NCBI RefSeq assembly: GCF_900168045.1
Contig: NZ_FUYY01000010.1
Location: forward strand, 1-64,000
Direction of reading: 5' to 3'
DNA: 64,000 nucleotides
Source of the DNA: Salegentibacter holothuriorum
Lineage (GTDB): Bacteria > Bacteroidota > Bacteroidia > Flavobacteriales > Flavobacteriaceae
Shown here: in pieces, positions 32,738 through 41,805 of the stretch
How the letters are laid out: each line of letters begins with the position of its first letter
Position numbering within the stretch: the first letter of the stretch is position 1
Program-made: the position numbers and the translations under genes
The notes under the pieces: generated by a model
What the model was told of the DNA's origin: nothing
The model's input: the letters and a program-made list of their open reading frames with translations, nothing else
The model's database searches: none

Positions 32738-34864
32738 TCAGTCTATCAAAGAAAGTTGAACACGTTTTTTCTTTTCATCTACAGACAGCACTGTAACTTC
32801 CAGTTCCTGGTTTAGTTTTACCACTGCATTTACATCGCTTATAAATTCATTAGCGAGTTTAGAGATATGTATAAGTCCGCTTTCTTTAATTCCTATATCC
32901 ACAAAACAGCCAAAATTGGTGATGTTGTTCACTATACCCGGTAGTTTCATACCTGGTTTAAGATCGGCTATGCTTTTTACGGAAGGATCAAAATTAAAAG
33001 GCTTTTTCTTCGCCCTGGGATCGGCACCCGGCTTTTTCAATTCTTCCAGAATATCTTTTAAACTGGGTAAACCCAAGTCTCCGGAAATATAATCTTCAGG
33101 ATTAATTTTATCCAGAATTTGTTTGTTACCGATAAGGGCTTCAGGTTTTAGACCATTACTTTTAGCCATTTTTTCAACCACAAAATAACTTTCCGGATGA
33201 ACCGCAGAATTATCTAAAGGGTTTTCAGCATTTCTTATCCTTAAAAATCCGGCAGATTGCTCAAAGGCCTTTGCTCCAAGTCTTGTCACTTTCAGCAATT
33301 CTTTTCGGCTAATAAACTTTTCATTTTCTTTTCTATAATCTAAGATATTTTGTGCCAATCCCGGACCAATTCCAGAAACATAAGAAAGTAATTCTTTACT
33401 CGCGGTATTTAGATTAACACCAATCTTATTTACACAGCGCATCACCACCACATCCAGTTTTTCCTTTAATTTTGTCTGGTCTACTTCGTGTTGATACTGC
33501 CCTACTCCTATAGATTTAGGATCTATTTTCACCAATTCCGCCAGGGGATCAATTAATCTTCGTCCAATAGAGACAGCTCCACGAACAGTGACATCATAAT
33601 TAGGAAACTCTTCCCTGGCAATCTTAGAGGCTGAGTATACCGATGCACCAGCTTCATTAACCGTAAAAACCGAAACTTCTTTTGGTAAATACACTTTTTT
33701 AATGAATTCCTCTGTTTCCCTGGCAGCAGTACCATTTCCTATGGCTATAGCTTGTATTTTATAAGCATTTACCAAACTTTTAATCTTTGCTGAGGCCGCT
33801 TCTGTTTTCTTCTGTGGTGGGTGCGGAAATATGGCTTCGTTATAAAACAGATTTCCCTGCTCGTCTATACAAACCACCTTACAACCAGATTTAAAACCCG
33901 GGTCTATAGCCAGAATACGTTTACTCCCTAATGGCGCTTCCATTAACAGTTGCTCCAGGTTGGAAGCAAAAACCGCAATCGCATCTTCATCAGCTTTTTC
34001 TTTAGCTTCACCAAGGAATTCGGTGGCAAAAGATTTTTTTAGCAATCTGGTAAAGGCATCTTCAATCGAGACCTTTAGATATTTTATTCCTGAAAAACCT
34101 GGATTTTTTATTACTGATTTTTCCAACAGCTGTAATGCTTCATTTTTATCAACTTCCAGCTTCACTTTTATAATCCCGAGTTTTTCGGCACGGTGAATAG
34201 CCAGAAATCTATGCGAAGGAATTCTATTTAGGGATTCCTCCCATTTTTCAAATTGCGTGAATTTTGAAGCTTCAGGATGTTCTTCTTCAGTTTTTACCCA
34301 CTTTGTAATTAATTGTGCTTTTCGAGCATATAATCTTCTTAGCGAAATTCTAACATAAGTGTTCTCATTGATCCATTCAGCAATAATATGGCCTGCGCCG
34401 GCAAAAGCTTCCTCCCTGGTTTTTACTTTTGTAGAAAGAAATTGTTTCGCAGATTGTTCGATATTTTGAGCGTTTTGCGCCATTAAAATTTTAGCAAGTG
34501 GCTCTAAACCGACTTCTCTGGCGGTATCTGCTTTTGTTTTTCGTTTCTTTTTATAGGGTAAATAAAGATCCTCAATTTCGGTTAAAGTTGTGGCTTTTTT
34601 AATTTTTTCAGCTAAGGCATCGGTTAAAACATTTTGCTCTTTGATCGATTTAAGAACTGCAGCCTTTCGCTTTTCCAATTCTTTAAACGTTGTGAGCAGT
34701 TGCGAAATCTTTTCTATAGCAACTTCATCTAAATTTCCTGTGGCTTCTTTTCGGTATCGGGAAATAAAAGGGATTGTAGCATCTGCCTCTAACAGTGCGA
34801 TAGTATTTTGTATGCTTTTGGCAGGTAATTGCGCCCGGGATTGTATATAGTCCTGTACTTTCAA
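32738..34864 (-). CDS. tex: Tex-family RNA-binding transcription accessory protein
   Basis: About 708 residues from TTG 34864. The frame extends to a TTG at 34921, but that codon is the end of the promoter -7 box (34919-34926), so it cannot be in the mRNA. Starting at 34864 gives KVQDYIQSRAQ before ATIPFISRYRKEATGNLDEV, the normal distance in relatives. Helical N-terminal domain, YqgF/RuvX-like nuclease fold (ILAIDPGFKSGCKVV), helix-hairpin-helix repeats (KELLSYVSGIGPGLAQNIL) and a C-terminal S1 domain (PGIVNNITNFGCFVDIG) follow in order. Tex binds nucleic acid and affects transcription and stress tolerance. Confidence 0.93.
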   Translation of the reverse strand: MKVQDYIQSRAQLPAKSIQNTIALLEADATIPFISRYRKEATGNLDEVAIEKISQLLTTFKELEKRKAAVLKSIKEQNVLTDALAEKIKKATTLTEIEDLYLPYKKKRKTKADTAREVGLEPLAKILMAQNAQNIEQSAKQFLSTKVKTREEAFAGAGHIIAEWINENTYVRISLRRLYARKAQLITKWVKTEEEHPEASKFTQFEKWEESLNRIPSHRFLAIHRAEKLGIIKVKLEVDKNEALQLLEKSVIKNPGFSGIKYLKVSIEDAFTRLLKKSFATEFLGEAKEKADEDAIAVFASNLEQLLMEAPLGSKRILAIDPGFKSGCKVVCIDEQGNLFYNEAIFPHPPQKKTEAASAKIKSLVNAYKIQAIAIGNGTAARETEEFIKKVYLPKEVSVFTVNEAGASVYSASKIAREEFPNYDVTVRGAVSIGRRLIDPLAELVKIDPKSIGVGQYQHEVDQTKLKEKLDVVVMRCVNKIGVNLNTASKELLSYVSGIGPGLAQNILDYRKENEKFISRKELLKVTRLGAKAFEQSAGFLRIRNAENPLDNSAVHPESYFVVEKMAKSNGLKPEALIGNKQILDKINPEDYISGDLGLPSLKDILEELKKPGADPRAKKKPFNFDPSVKSIADLKPGMKLPGIVNNITNFGCFVDIGIKESGLIHISKLANEFISDVNAVVKLNQELEVTVLSVDEKKKRVQLSLID

Positions 34865-34918
34865 ATAATAGGATTTCAGGTTAAGTAATTCTTCGATTAA
34901 AATTTCAGCGAATTTCAG

Positions 34919-34926
34919 CAAATATA
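34919..34926 (-). promoter_or_regulatory. -7 box TATATTTG of tex
   Basis: Perfect TAnnTTTG on the minus strand. It decides the start of tex, as the upstream TTG at 34921-34919 is part of this box. Confidence 0.6.
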
Positions 34927-34939
34927 GGATTCAGAATTC

Positions 34940-35905
34940 TTAAATAATCCCTTCTTCACGTGAATGTTCTATGGCCTTATGACTATGTTTAAAGTAACAA
35001 ACGCTAACGCCCAGGCTTTCAATATTTTTAAGGATTTTAGTTATTTCCGACTTTTTCTTTTTACCTGTTTGCCTAATATAAACCGCTTTTAAACTCTTTG
35101 GAAAAATCTTGCAGATACGCTCGTAAATATAAGCGTCTTTTTGGGAATCGTCTCCCAGGAGAACATAAGGAATATTTGGATAGAAAGATATGATATCTTT
35201 TATTTTTTCAAATTTATGATCGTGGCTTCCTCGCCCGGTAGAGAGAAAATCTGAAATACCCGTCTTAATTTTTTTTAGCTTAATTACTGCCTTTGGTAAT
35301 TCGTGCATTTTAGCAAATTCATTTATAAACTCATATAAATTCCATTCGCTACTGGAAACATAGAAAAATGAATTTGAAGCACATTCTGAATCCTGCCCCG
35401 AACGGCTTAATTCTTTATAATGCTCTACTACATCATCAAAAATTTTACGCTTATAGATATTCTTGGAAAGCATTACATACAACTTTTTAAAAAAGCTATT
35501 ACTATGGGAAATAAGAAATGTATCATCAATATCTGATATTATTCCGTATTTAGATGGATGTGGTTTTAATACTTCTCCTTTCTCAACTATTCCAAAATCT
35601 TTTAAATTACATATTACTTCATATTGGTGCCAGCCACTTTCTAATTCTTCGTTAAAGGGAATTGAAAACCGGAAATAACCATCGTCAAGGGTTTTGGTAG
35701 TAACTTTGGTATTTTGAAACTTAAGCGTGATCTCCACATTTTTTAAAGGACTAATGCGAAACATATGGATTATAGCAAATGCATGTTTAATTCCTTTTCT
35801 ATCCAGTCTATATTTGTCTGGGGCCCAGGATTCAAACAAATGTCCATATACGTTAAGTTCCTGGTCATTTACATAACCTCGATAAAGTTTTAGATCTAAT
35901 TTCAA
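34940..35905 (-). CDS. App1-like phosphatidate phosphatase domain protein
   Basis: 321 residues. An N-terminal beta-rich region (about 1-110) precedes the App1/DUF2183 HAD-type domain. The catalytic motif is SDIDDTFL with Asp125, Asp127 and Thr129. FYVSSSEWNLYEF and LLGDDSQKDAYIYE follow as the later HAD motifs. Yeast App1 removes phosphate from phosphatidic acid. In bacteria the function is mostly untested. It diverges from a diacylglycerol-kinase-type gene that would catalyse the reverse reaction, so a phosphatidate/diacylglycerol or related lipid cycle is plausible. No signal peptide or membrane helix is seen. Confidence 0.88.
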   Translation of the reverse strand: MKLDLKLYRGYVNDQELNVYGHLFESWAPDKYRLDRKGIKHAFAIIHMFRISPLKNVEITLKFQNTKVTTKTLDDGYFRFSIPFNEELESGWHQYEVICNLKDFGIVEKGEVLKPHPSKYGIISDIDDTFLISHSNSFFKKLYVMLSKNIYKRKIFDDVVEHYKELSRSGQDSECASNSFFYVSSSEWNLYEFINEFAKMHELPKAVIKLKKIKTGISDFLSTGRGSHDHKFEKIKDIISFYPNIPYVLLGDDSQKDAYIYERICKIFPKSLKAVYIRQTGKKKKSEITKILKNIESLGVSVCYFKHSHKAIEHSREEGII

Positions 35906-35972
35906 AATTTTAGATTTTTATTGAATTTTTCTTATCCCAAAATAATTAAATTTAAGAACATTTTGAAGCTAT

Positions 35973-36857
35973 ATGGAAGAAATACAGAAGGTTTTACTTA
36001 TTGTAAACCCCATTTCGGGCGCAATTAATAAAGAAAATATCATTCAAAATATTGAAGTAGAGGTAAGAAAAATTAATGCTGAATTACAAACTTACCGCAC
36101 TACCGGCGAGAATGACCAAAAAAAGATTAAAAATTTGGTTGCTGGTCAGGCTTTTGATCGCATTCTAATTGCTGGCGGCGATGGCACAATTAAACAGGTG
36201 GCAGAGGCATTAATATATAATAAAACGCCAATTGCAATAATCCCGGCTGGTTCGGCTAACGGGCTTGCTATTAATTTAGGTATTCCAAACAATCTAAAAG
36301 AACAACTAAAAATTGCATTTGGAAATTCTATAACCCAAATGGATATGTTAGAGATTAATAGCGAGCTTTGTTTGCACATTGGTGACCTGGGGCTAAATGC
36401 CGAATTAATTAAAAACTATCAGCAATCCAGGATTAGAGGGAAAATGGGATATCTTCTTCAGTCCATCCCTACCCTATGGTATAGTAAATATCCTTTTGAA
36501 TTTGAAGTTCAAATAGAAAGTAGAAGTTTTACAAAACAAGGAATCCTTCTGGCTTTTGCCAACGCTAAAAAATATGGAACCGGCGCTAATGTAAACCCAA
36601 AGGGAAAAGTTGATGATGGCGTTTTTGAAGTTCTTTTATTTAAAAATTTTGATACTCTGGAGATTCTTAAAACCCTACGTAATGAAACCGATGTGAACTC
36701 TGAATTCGTTGAAATAATTCCTGTAAAAGAAGCTAGAGTTTACTGTAAAAAGCCGGTTTCTTTTCAGATTGATGGTGAATATATTGGAGAAAAGGAAGAG
36801 ATTTATGTAAAAATATCCTCTGAAAAACTACCAATTATGACGCAGAAGAAGTATTAA
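35973..36857 (+). CDS. Diacylglycerol/lipid kinase (DagK/YegS type)
   Basis: 294 residues. The nucleotide-binding motif GGDGT (68-72) in ILIAGGDGTIKQ is followed by IPAGSANGLA. The C-terminal beta-sandwich is typical of soluble DagK/YegS/BmrU enzymes (GKVDDGVFEVLLF, FQIDGEYIG). These kinases phosphorylate diacylglycerol, phosphatidylglycerol or other lipids at the inner membrane surface. The divergent App1-type phosphatase shares the 67-base promoter region, which suggests opposing roles in lipid phosphate metabolism. Confidence 0.9.
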   Translation: MEEIQKVLLIVNPISGAINKENIIQNIEVEVRKINAELQTYRTTGENDQKKIKNLVAGQAFDRILIAGGDGTIKQVAEALIYNKTPIAIIPAGSANGLAINLGIPNNLKEQLKIAFGNSITQMDMLEINSELCLHIGDLGLNAELIKNYQQSRIRGKMGYLLQSIPTLWYSKYPFEFEVQIESRSFTKQGILLAFANAKKYGTGANVNPKGKVDDGVFEVLLFKNFDTLEILKTLRNETDVNSEFVEIIPVKEARVYCKKPVSFQIDGEYIGEKEEIYVKISSEKLPIMTQKKY

Positions 36858-36939
36858 ACTACAAGCTTAAGAACAAGAATAGAAATAATCTTAATTCATA
36901 AGACGTAAATGGCAATTAAATCTCAACAATATAGAATAA

Positions 36940-36972
36940 AAAGCCCTCACAGATGGTTTCTGTAAGGGCTTT
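36940..36972 (-). terminator. Terminator of the GMC oxidoreductase operon
   Basis: A 14-bp stem (36940-36953 with 36959-36972, one mismatch, arms AAAGCCCT.ACAGA). Read leftward it ends in TTTTT, about 45 bases after the stop of the last gene. Confidence 0.8.
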
Positions 36973-37015
36973 ATCATATAGAAAAAATGTAAGTTTTAAA
37001 TCAAAGATTGGTTAA

Positions 37016-37660
37016 TTACAGCGACATTGCTTTCCCGCCCCCTAATTCATCGACTGATCCGCAGGGAATATATTCACCGGGTACCGGATCATACCACATT
37101 ACATTTTCACCAATCTCTTCACTGGTTTTGTATGCCCAAATTGCCATATTACGCACTTCCTGTAAATAAGCCAGCGAACCGGCATCTGCATCTAAAGTAA
37201 CTTTTAGATCTCTATCTTGCGGATCTTGAGTTTCGGTATTGCGCTTTGCAATTTCGTCTCTTTCTGCCTGTGTGGCTTTTAAATATTTTGCAACAATTTG
37301 CTCATATTCTTCTGTGCTACCTTTTCCTTCTTCTTTATCAAATTCATTGTTAAAAGCCCTGGAAAAAGCATCGGCAGAGTTTTTGAAATTCTCCTGTCTT
37401 TCCTTAGAAGCTACTTGCTGCATATAAGAATCTATAAATTCAGCAATATTTAGATCTTCTGCTCCCGGAGTATCAGTTTTAGGTATAATTACCTCTAAAA
37501 TTTGTTTTAAGGCAAAACCATTAGATACGCTTAAAAAAGTAGGTTCCCAATTATAACCGGGATCATTTTTACAACTTTGTAAAAGGTTTAAAGTAGTTGG
37601 ACCAACAATTATAGCCCCCGCTCCAAGCCCTATGTTTCTTAATGCCTGTCTTCTGTTCAT
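37016..37660 (-). CDS. Gluconate 2-dehydrogenase subunit 3-like protein (Tat-exported)
   Basis: 214 residues from ATG 37660. An upstream in-frame start (37705) lies inside the GMC gene and would place 15 extra residues before a perfect twin-arginine signal. MNRRQALRNIGLGAGAIIVG is that signal, followed by LLQSCKND. The mature domain (about 45-200) matches the small subunit of membrane-bound gluconate dehydrogenase, which escorts a GMC flavoprotein through Tat and joins it to the electron chain. The GMC subunit is encoded just upstream (10-base gap). No cytochrome c subunit (CxxCH) is present in the locus. Confidence 0.88.
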   Translation of the reverse strand: MNRRQALRNIGLGAGAIIVGPTTLNLLQSCKNDPGYNWEPTFLSVSNGFALKQILEVIIPKTDTPGAEDLNIAEFIDSYMQQVASKERQENFKNSADAFSRAFNNEFDKEEGKGSTEEYEQIVAKYLKATQAERDEIAKRNTETQDPQDRDLKVTLDADAGSLAYLQEVRNMAIWAYKTSEEIGENVMWYDPVPGEYIPCGSVDELGGGKAMSL

Positions 37661-37670
37661 AATCCTAAAT

Positions 37671-39374
37671 TTAGACGTTAGATTTTTTGAAATTCTTAGA
37701 AGCATGGTCTGCTGCCCTTGCAGTCATGGCCATATATGTTAAAGAAGGGTTCTGGCAACCTGCAGAGGTCATAAAAGATCCATCGGTAACATATACATTA
37801 GGAACTTCATGTATTTGATTATTCCCATTTAGAACCGATGTTTTGGGATCTCTTCCCATTCGGGCTGTCCCCATCTCGTGTATTCCAAGCCCGGGAGCTC
37901 CCAGATAATCATAAGGTTGAACATCTCTGAATCCACCTTTTTCCAGCATTTCTACCGCCTGGTTTACCATATCCTTTCTCATTTTAAGCTCATTCTCCTT
38001 AAACTCGGCATCGAAAGTTACGGTTGGTAGACCCCATTCATCGGTTTTATTATAGTCCAGGGTCATTTTATTTTCATGGTAAGGTAAGGTCTCTCCAAAG
38101 CCCATTAGTCCCATAGTCCAGCCTCCAGGCTTCACTATGGCTTCCTTTAGTTCTTTACCATAAGACGCTTCCGCTATACTTTGGCTCCAATCACCACGAC
38201 CGGCACCTCCCTGATAACCATAACCACGTTTAAAATCAAGATTATCCCCTGCTTTCAAATTTCTAAATCGAGGTAAGTAGATACCATTTGGTTTTCGGCC
38301 TTTATAATATTGATCTTCAAAACCGTCATATTTGGCTGAAGCTCCAGCACGGAAATGATGATCCATCACATTATGACCTAATTCTCCGCTATCGTTCCCC
38401 ATTCCATTCTCAAATCTATCAGACTTTGATTGCATAAGGATACTTGTAGAAGCAATGGCTGAAGCACAAAGAAAAATTACGTTGGCTTTAAATTCTATTT
38501 CTTCTTTAGTTTCGGCATCAAAAATTTTAACACCGGTAGCTAATTTGGTTTCAGGATCGTAAACTACTTCGTGAACTACAGAGTTTGGCCTTAAAGTCAT
38601 ATTACCTGTACGCTCGGCTGCAGGTAAAGTAGAAGAGTTACTACTAAAATAACCTCCATAGGGACAACCTCTAATACAACGATTTCGGAATTGACAATTA
38701 GAACGGCCTTCAAAATTTTTATCACCAGTAAGATGCGCCACTCGTCCTGCTGTTAAAACACGACCATCTGTAAAGTTTTTTGCCATACTTTTCTTGAGGT
38801 GATCCTCAACACAATTAAGTGGCATTTGTGGGAGAAACTTCCCATCGGGTAATTGACTTAAACCAAGGTTTTCCCCACTTACACCTATATATGATTCTAC
38901 ATAGTCATACCACGGTGCGATATCTTTATAACGAATTGGCCAGTCTACTCCGTGGCCATCATTTTTATTGGCGGTAAAATCTAAATCACTTAATCGGTAA
39001 CTATGTCTTCCCCACATAATAGATCTACCTCCTACGTGGTAACCTCGCATCCAATCAAACCTTTTGGTTTCATTATAAGGGTGTTTTATATCATCTACAA
39101 ACCAATGCGCACTAGCTTTGTTAGTAGTATAGCCTGTACGAGATTGCTTCTGCTGGCGTTTCTTCTCTTCCCTTGTTAATTGTCCTTTATGCTTATAATC
39201 CCAGGGATCATCGTTCATAGTAGGATAATCTTCAATATGCTTTACCATACGCCCCCTTTCCAGAACAAGGGTTTTAAATCCTTTTTCACTAAGTTCTTTG
39301 GCGGCCCAACCACCGCTTATTCCCGTACCTACGACTATTGCATCATAAGTGTCATTTTCATAATAATTGCTCAC
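37671..39374 (-). CDS. GMC-family FAD oxidoreductase (probable glycoside 3-dehydrogenase large subunit)
   Basis: 567 residues. The FAD Rossmann motif is GTGISG at 16-21. GYHVGGRSIMWGRHSYRLSD is the second flavin motif, and a C-terminal domain ends with HEMGTARMG and SAGCQNPSLTYMAMTARAADH (active-site His/Asn region). Cys227, Cys233 and Cys237 form CxxxxxCxxxC, as in flavoprotein dehydrogenases that may hold an iron-sulfur cluster. It has no signal of its own and presumably rides on the Tat signal of the small subunit. Together they resemble the LacA/LacC pair that oxidises lactose at C3. Substrate assignment is inference from the neighbouring DUF1080 and isomerase genes. Confidence 0.88.
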   Translation of the reverse strand: MSNYYENDTYDAIVVGTGISGGWAAKELSEKGFKTLVLERGRMVKHIEDYPTMNDDPWDYKHKGQLTREEKKRQQKQSRTGYTTNKASAHWFVDDIKHPYNETKRFDWMRGYHVGGRSIMWGRHSYRLSDLDFTANKNDGHGVDWPIRYKDIAPWYDYVESYIGVSGENLGLSQLPDGKFLPQMPLNCVEDHLKKSMAKNFTDGRVLTAGRVAHLTGDKNFEGRSNCQFRNRCIRGCPYGGYFSSNSSTLPAAERTGNMTLRPNSVVHEVVYDPETKLATGVKIFDAETKEEIEFKANVIFLCASAIASTSILMQSKSDRFENGMGNDSGELGHNVMDHHFRAGASAKYDGFEDQYYKGRKPNGIYLPRFRNLKAGDNLDFKRGYGYQGGAGRGDWSQSIAEASYGKELKEAIVKPGGWTMGLMGFGETLPYHENKMTLDYNKTDEWGLPTVTFDAEFKENELKMRKDMVNQAVEMLEKGGFRDVQPYDYLGAPGLGIHEMGTARMGRDPKTSVLNGNNQIHEVPNVYVTDGSFMTSAGCQNPSLTYMAMTARAADHASKNFKKSNV

Positions 39375-39415
39375 TTTCCTGTAGTTAATTAATAATTTAG
39401 TTAATCGAATGTTCC

Positions 39416-39423
39416 CAAATATA
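39416..39423 (-). promoter_or_regulatory. -7 box TATATTTG of the GMC operon
   Basis: Perfect TAnnTTTG on the minus strand, 42 bases upstream of the ATG at 39374, in the 149-base region shared with the divergent isomerase operon. Confidence 0.5.
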
Positions 39424-39523
39424 TAAATTTATGCTTATGATTTTACTTCTTTAAAAAAAAGTATACTTTTAAGATTCTAAAAATATCAGTAAAATCACAT
39501 TCTGTAATCCTTAAATCTATTTT

Positions 39524-40531
39524 ATGAAAATGAACTCAACTAATTTTTTATCCCTTTCCCTTATATTTTTCCTTTTCCTCGGAATATATTCCTGTAAAGA
39601 TCAAAAATCACAAAAAGAAAATACTGAAACCGCTGAAGCTAATTCTGAAGTAAATAAAAATCCATTTTTTAAACTTTCGCTAGCGCAATGGTCTCTCAAC
39701 AAACCTATTTTTGCCGGCGATTTAGACCCTATGGATTTTGCGGAAAAAGCAAATGAAATGGGCTTTCAGGGCATTGAATATGTTAACAGTTTCTATGCAC
39801 AAAAAATCAAAGATGCTGAAAACCCGGAAGAGGCATTGCAGAAAGTTTTAGATACTTTAAAAGCGAAAAGTGAAGAGTTTAACGTAGAAAACGTTTTAAT
39901 AATGATAGATGGTGAAGGTGATCTAGCTAGTCCTGAAAAAGATAAGCGTGAATTAGCTGTTGAAAATCATAAAAAATGGGTTGATGCTGCTAACTTTTTA
40001 GATGCTCAAGCCATTAGGGTAAATCTTTTTGGCAGCCAGGATCCAGAAGAATGGAAAACTTCTGCCACTCAAGGTTTAAAAGCCCTTAGTGAATATGCAG
40101 CAGAAAAAAATGTAAATATATTAGTTGAAAATCACGGCCAACTATCTTCAAATGCTGGGTTACTCGTAGAGGTAATTAAAGGTGTTAACATGGATAACTG
40201 TGGCACATTACCAGACTTTGGGAATTTCTGTCTTAAAAGAGAAGGTGGCGCACAATGGGAAGCAAAGTGTGTGGAAGAATATCCAAAATATAAAGGTATA
40301 GAGGAAATGATGCCTCACGCTATGGCCGTAAGTGCAAAATCTTACGACTTTAACGAAGAAGGAGAAGAAACTACCCTAGATTATGAAAGAATCCTGAAAA
40401 TTGTTCAGGATGCTGGATATACCGGTTTTATTGGGGTGGAATATGAAGGTCAGAACTTATCTCCGGAAGAAGGTATTAAAGCTACTAAAGAACTTTTAAT
40501 AGGAGTGGGAAGTAAACTAAATACTAAATAA
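39524..40531 (+). CDS. Sugar phosphate isomerase/epimerase-family lipoprotein
   Basis: 335 residues. A signal peptide with lipobox IYSC (Cys24) and a short charged linker place this TIM-barrel domain in the periplasm or on the outer surface, unusual for a family whose best-known members are cytoplasmic. The AP-endonuclease-2-like barrel (about 50-330) shows MGFQGIEYVNSF, ILVENHGQLSSN, GTLPDFGNF and GFIGVEYEG, which supply the Glu/His/Asp metal ligands. It leads an operon with a transporter, a Gfo/Idh oxidoreductase, a second isomerase and DUF1080. A role in converting 3-keto-sugars outside the cytoplasm fits, but the reaction is not proven. Confidence 0.87.
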   Translation: MKMNSTNFLSLSLIFFLFLGIYSCKDQKSQKENTETAEANSEVNKNPFFKLSLAQWSLNKPIFAGDLDPMDFAEKANEMGFQGIEYVNSFYAQKIKDAENPEEALQKVLDTLKAKSEEFNVENVLIMIDGEGDLASPEKDKRELAVENHKKWVDAANFLDAQAIRVNLFGSQDPEEWKTSATQGLKALSEYAAEKNVNILVENHGQLSSNAGLLVEVIKGVNMDNCGTLPDFGNFCLKREGGAQWEAKCVEEYPKYKGIEEMMPHAMAVSAKSYDFNEEGEETTLDYERILKIVQDAGYTGFIGVEYEGQNLSPEEGIKATKELLIGVGSKLNTK

Positions 40532-40549
40532 GAGAAGCCACAGGAGATA

Positions 40550-41785
40550 ATGAAAAGTATAACCAGATTTCAACTATCAACCATGATGTTCCTCGAATTT
40601 TTTATTTGGGGCGGGTGGTTTGTAACTTTAGGAACATTTTTAGGTCAAAATTTAAGTGCTACCGGTGCCCAAACCGGGATGGCATTTTCTACTCAATCAT
40701 GGGGAGCCATTATAGCTCCCTTTATTATTGGCCTTATAGCCGATCGCTTTTTTAATGCCGAACGCATATTAGGTTTTCTTCATCTGGCAGGAGCGGTTTT
40801 GCTCTATATGATGTTTCAGGCGGAAGACTTTACTAATTTCTATCCTTTTGTTTTAGGATATATGATTATTTACATGCCTACCCTGGCTTTGGTGAATTCC
40901 ATTTCCTTTTATCAAATGACCGATCCTTCTAAACAATTTTCAGGCATTAGGGTTTTTGGAACCATGGGATGGATTGTTTCAGGAGTGGTAATTAGTCTGG
41001 TATTTGGCTGGGATTCTGCTATAGCGCGAGAAGAAGGAATGCTTAAATACACTTTTTTAATGGCAGCGGCTGCTTCTGCAGTTTTAGGCTTATTTAGTTT
41101 TACCTTACCTAAAACCCCACCAAGTAGTAAAGGGGAAAAAGTGACATTATCTGATATTTTAGGGCTGGAAGCACTTGCTTTACTTAAAGGAAGAAACTTT
41201 TTAATGTTCTTTATTTCATCAGTTTTAATTTGTATTCCATTGGCTTTTTATTATCAAAATGCCAATCCATTTCTTTCGGAAGTAGGAATGGAAGATCCGA
41301 CTTTTATGATGTCTATCGGTCAAATTTCCGAAGCATTATTCCTTTTATTATTGCCATTCTTTTTTAAGAAATTTGGCTTTAAAATCACCTTATTGGCCGG
41401 GATGTTAGCCTGGGTGCTTCGGTATTTATTATTCGCTTATGGCAACGCCGGCGAATTGGTTTATATGCTCATTTTAGGAATTGCGCTTCACGGGATTTGT
41501 TATGACTTCTTCTTTGTTTCCGGCCAGATCTATACCGATTCTAAAGCGGGACCAAAAATTAAAAGTGCAGCACAGGGCTTAATTACATTAGCTACTTATG
41601 GCGTAGGGATGTTAATCGGTTTCTGGGTGGCAGGACAAATTAGTGATCTTTATTTAAACGCAGACGGTACTCACAATTGGCAACAAATATGGATAGTTCC
41701 AGCAGGTTTTGCCTTTGTAGTAATGATAATTTTCGCTATTTTCTTTAAAGATGAAAAAATAGCAAAAAAAGATATTGAAATTTAA
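40550..41785 (+). CDS. MFS transporter, nucleoside:H+ symporter (NupG) type
   Basis: 411 residues with twelve hydrophobic segments. FFIWGGWFVTLGTFL opens the first helix, and FSGIRVFGTMGWIVSG near 130 is typical of the nucleoside/H+ symporter subfamily. In Bacteroidota, NupG-like transporters often sit in sugar-oxidation clusters beside Gfo/Idh and isomerase genes, where they probably carry sugars or keto-sugars instead of nucleosides. It follows the isomerase lipoprotein by 18 bases and precedes the oxidoreductase by 20, one operon. Confidence 0.88.
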   Translation: MKSITRFQLSTMMFLEFFIWGGWFVTLGTFLGQNLSATGAQTGMAFSTQSWGAIIAPFIIGLIADRFFNAERILGFLHLAGAVLLYMMFQAEDFTNFYPFVLGYMIIYMPTLALVNSISFYQMTDPSKQFSGIRVFGTMGWIVSGVVISLVFGWDSAIAREEGMLKYTFLMAAAASAVLGLFSFTLPKTPPSSKGEKVTLSDILGLEALALLKGRNFLMFFISSVLICIPLAFYYQNANPFLSEVGMEDPTFMMSIGQISEALFLLLLPFFFKKFGFKITLLAGMLAWVLRYLLFAYGNAGELVYMLILGIALHGICYDFFFVSGQIYTDSKAGPKIKSAAQGLITLATYGVGMLIGFWVAGQISDLYLNADGTHNWQQIWIVPAGFAFVVMIIFAIFFKDEKIAKKDIEI

Positions 41786-41805
41786 AAAGCAAAAGATTAA
41801 AAATT

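Noticed and set aside
40550-41785. Nucleoside transporter in the strict sense
   Set aside because: The family match is good, but the operon holds only sugar-oxidation genes and no nucleoside enzymes, so sugar transport is more likely.
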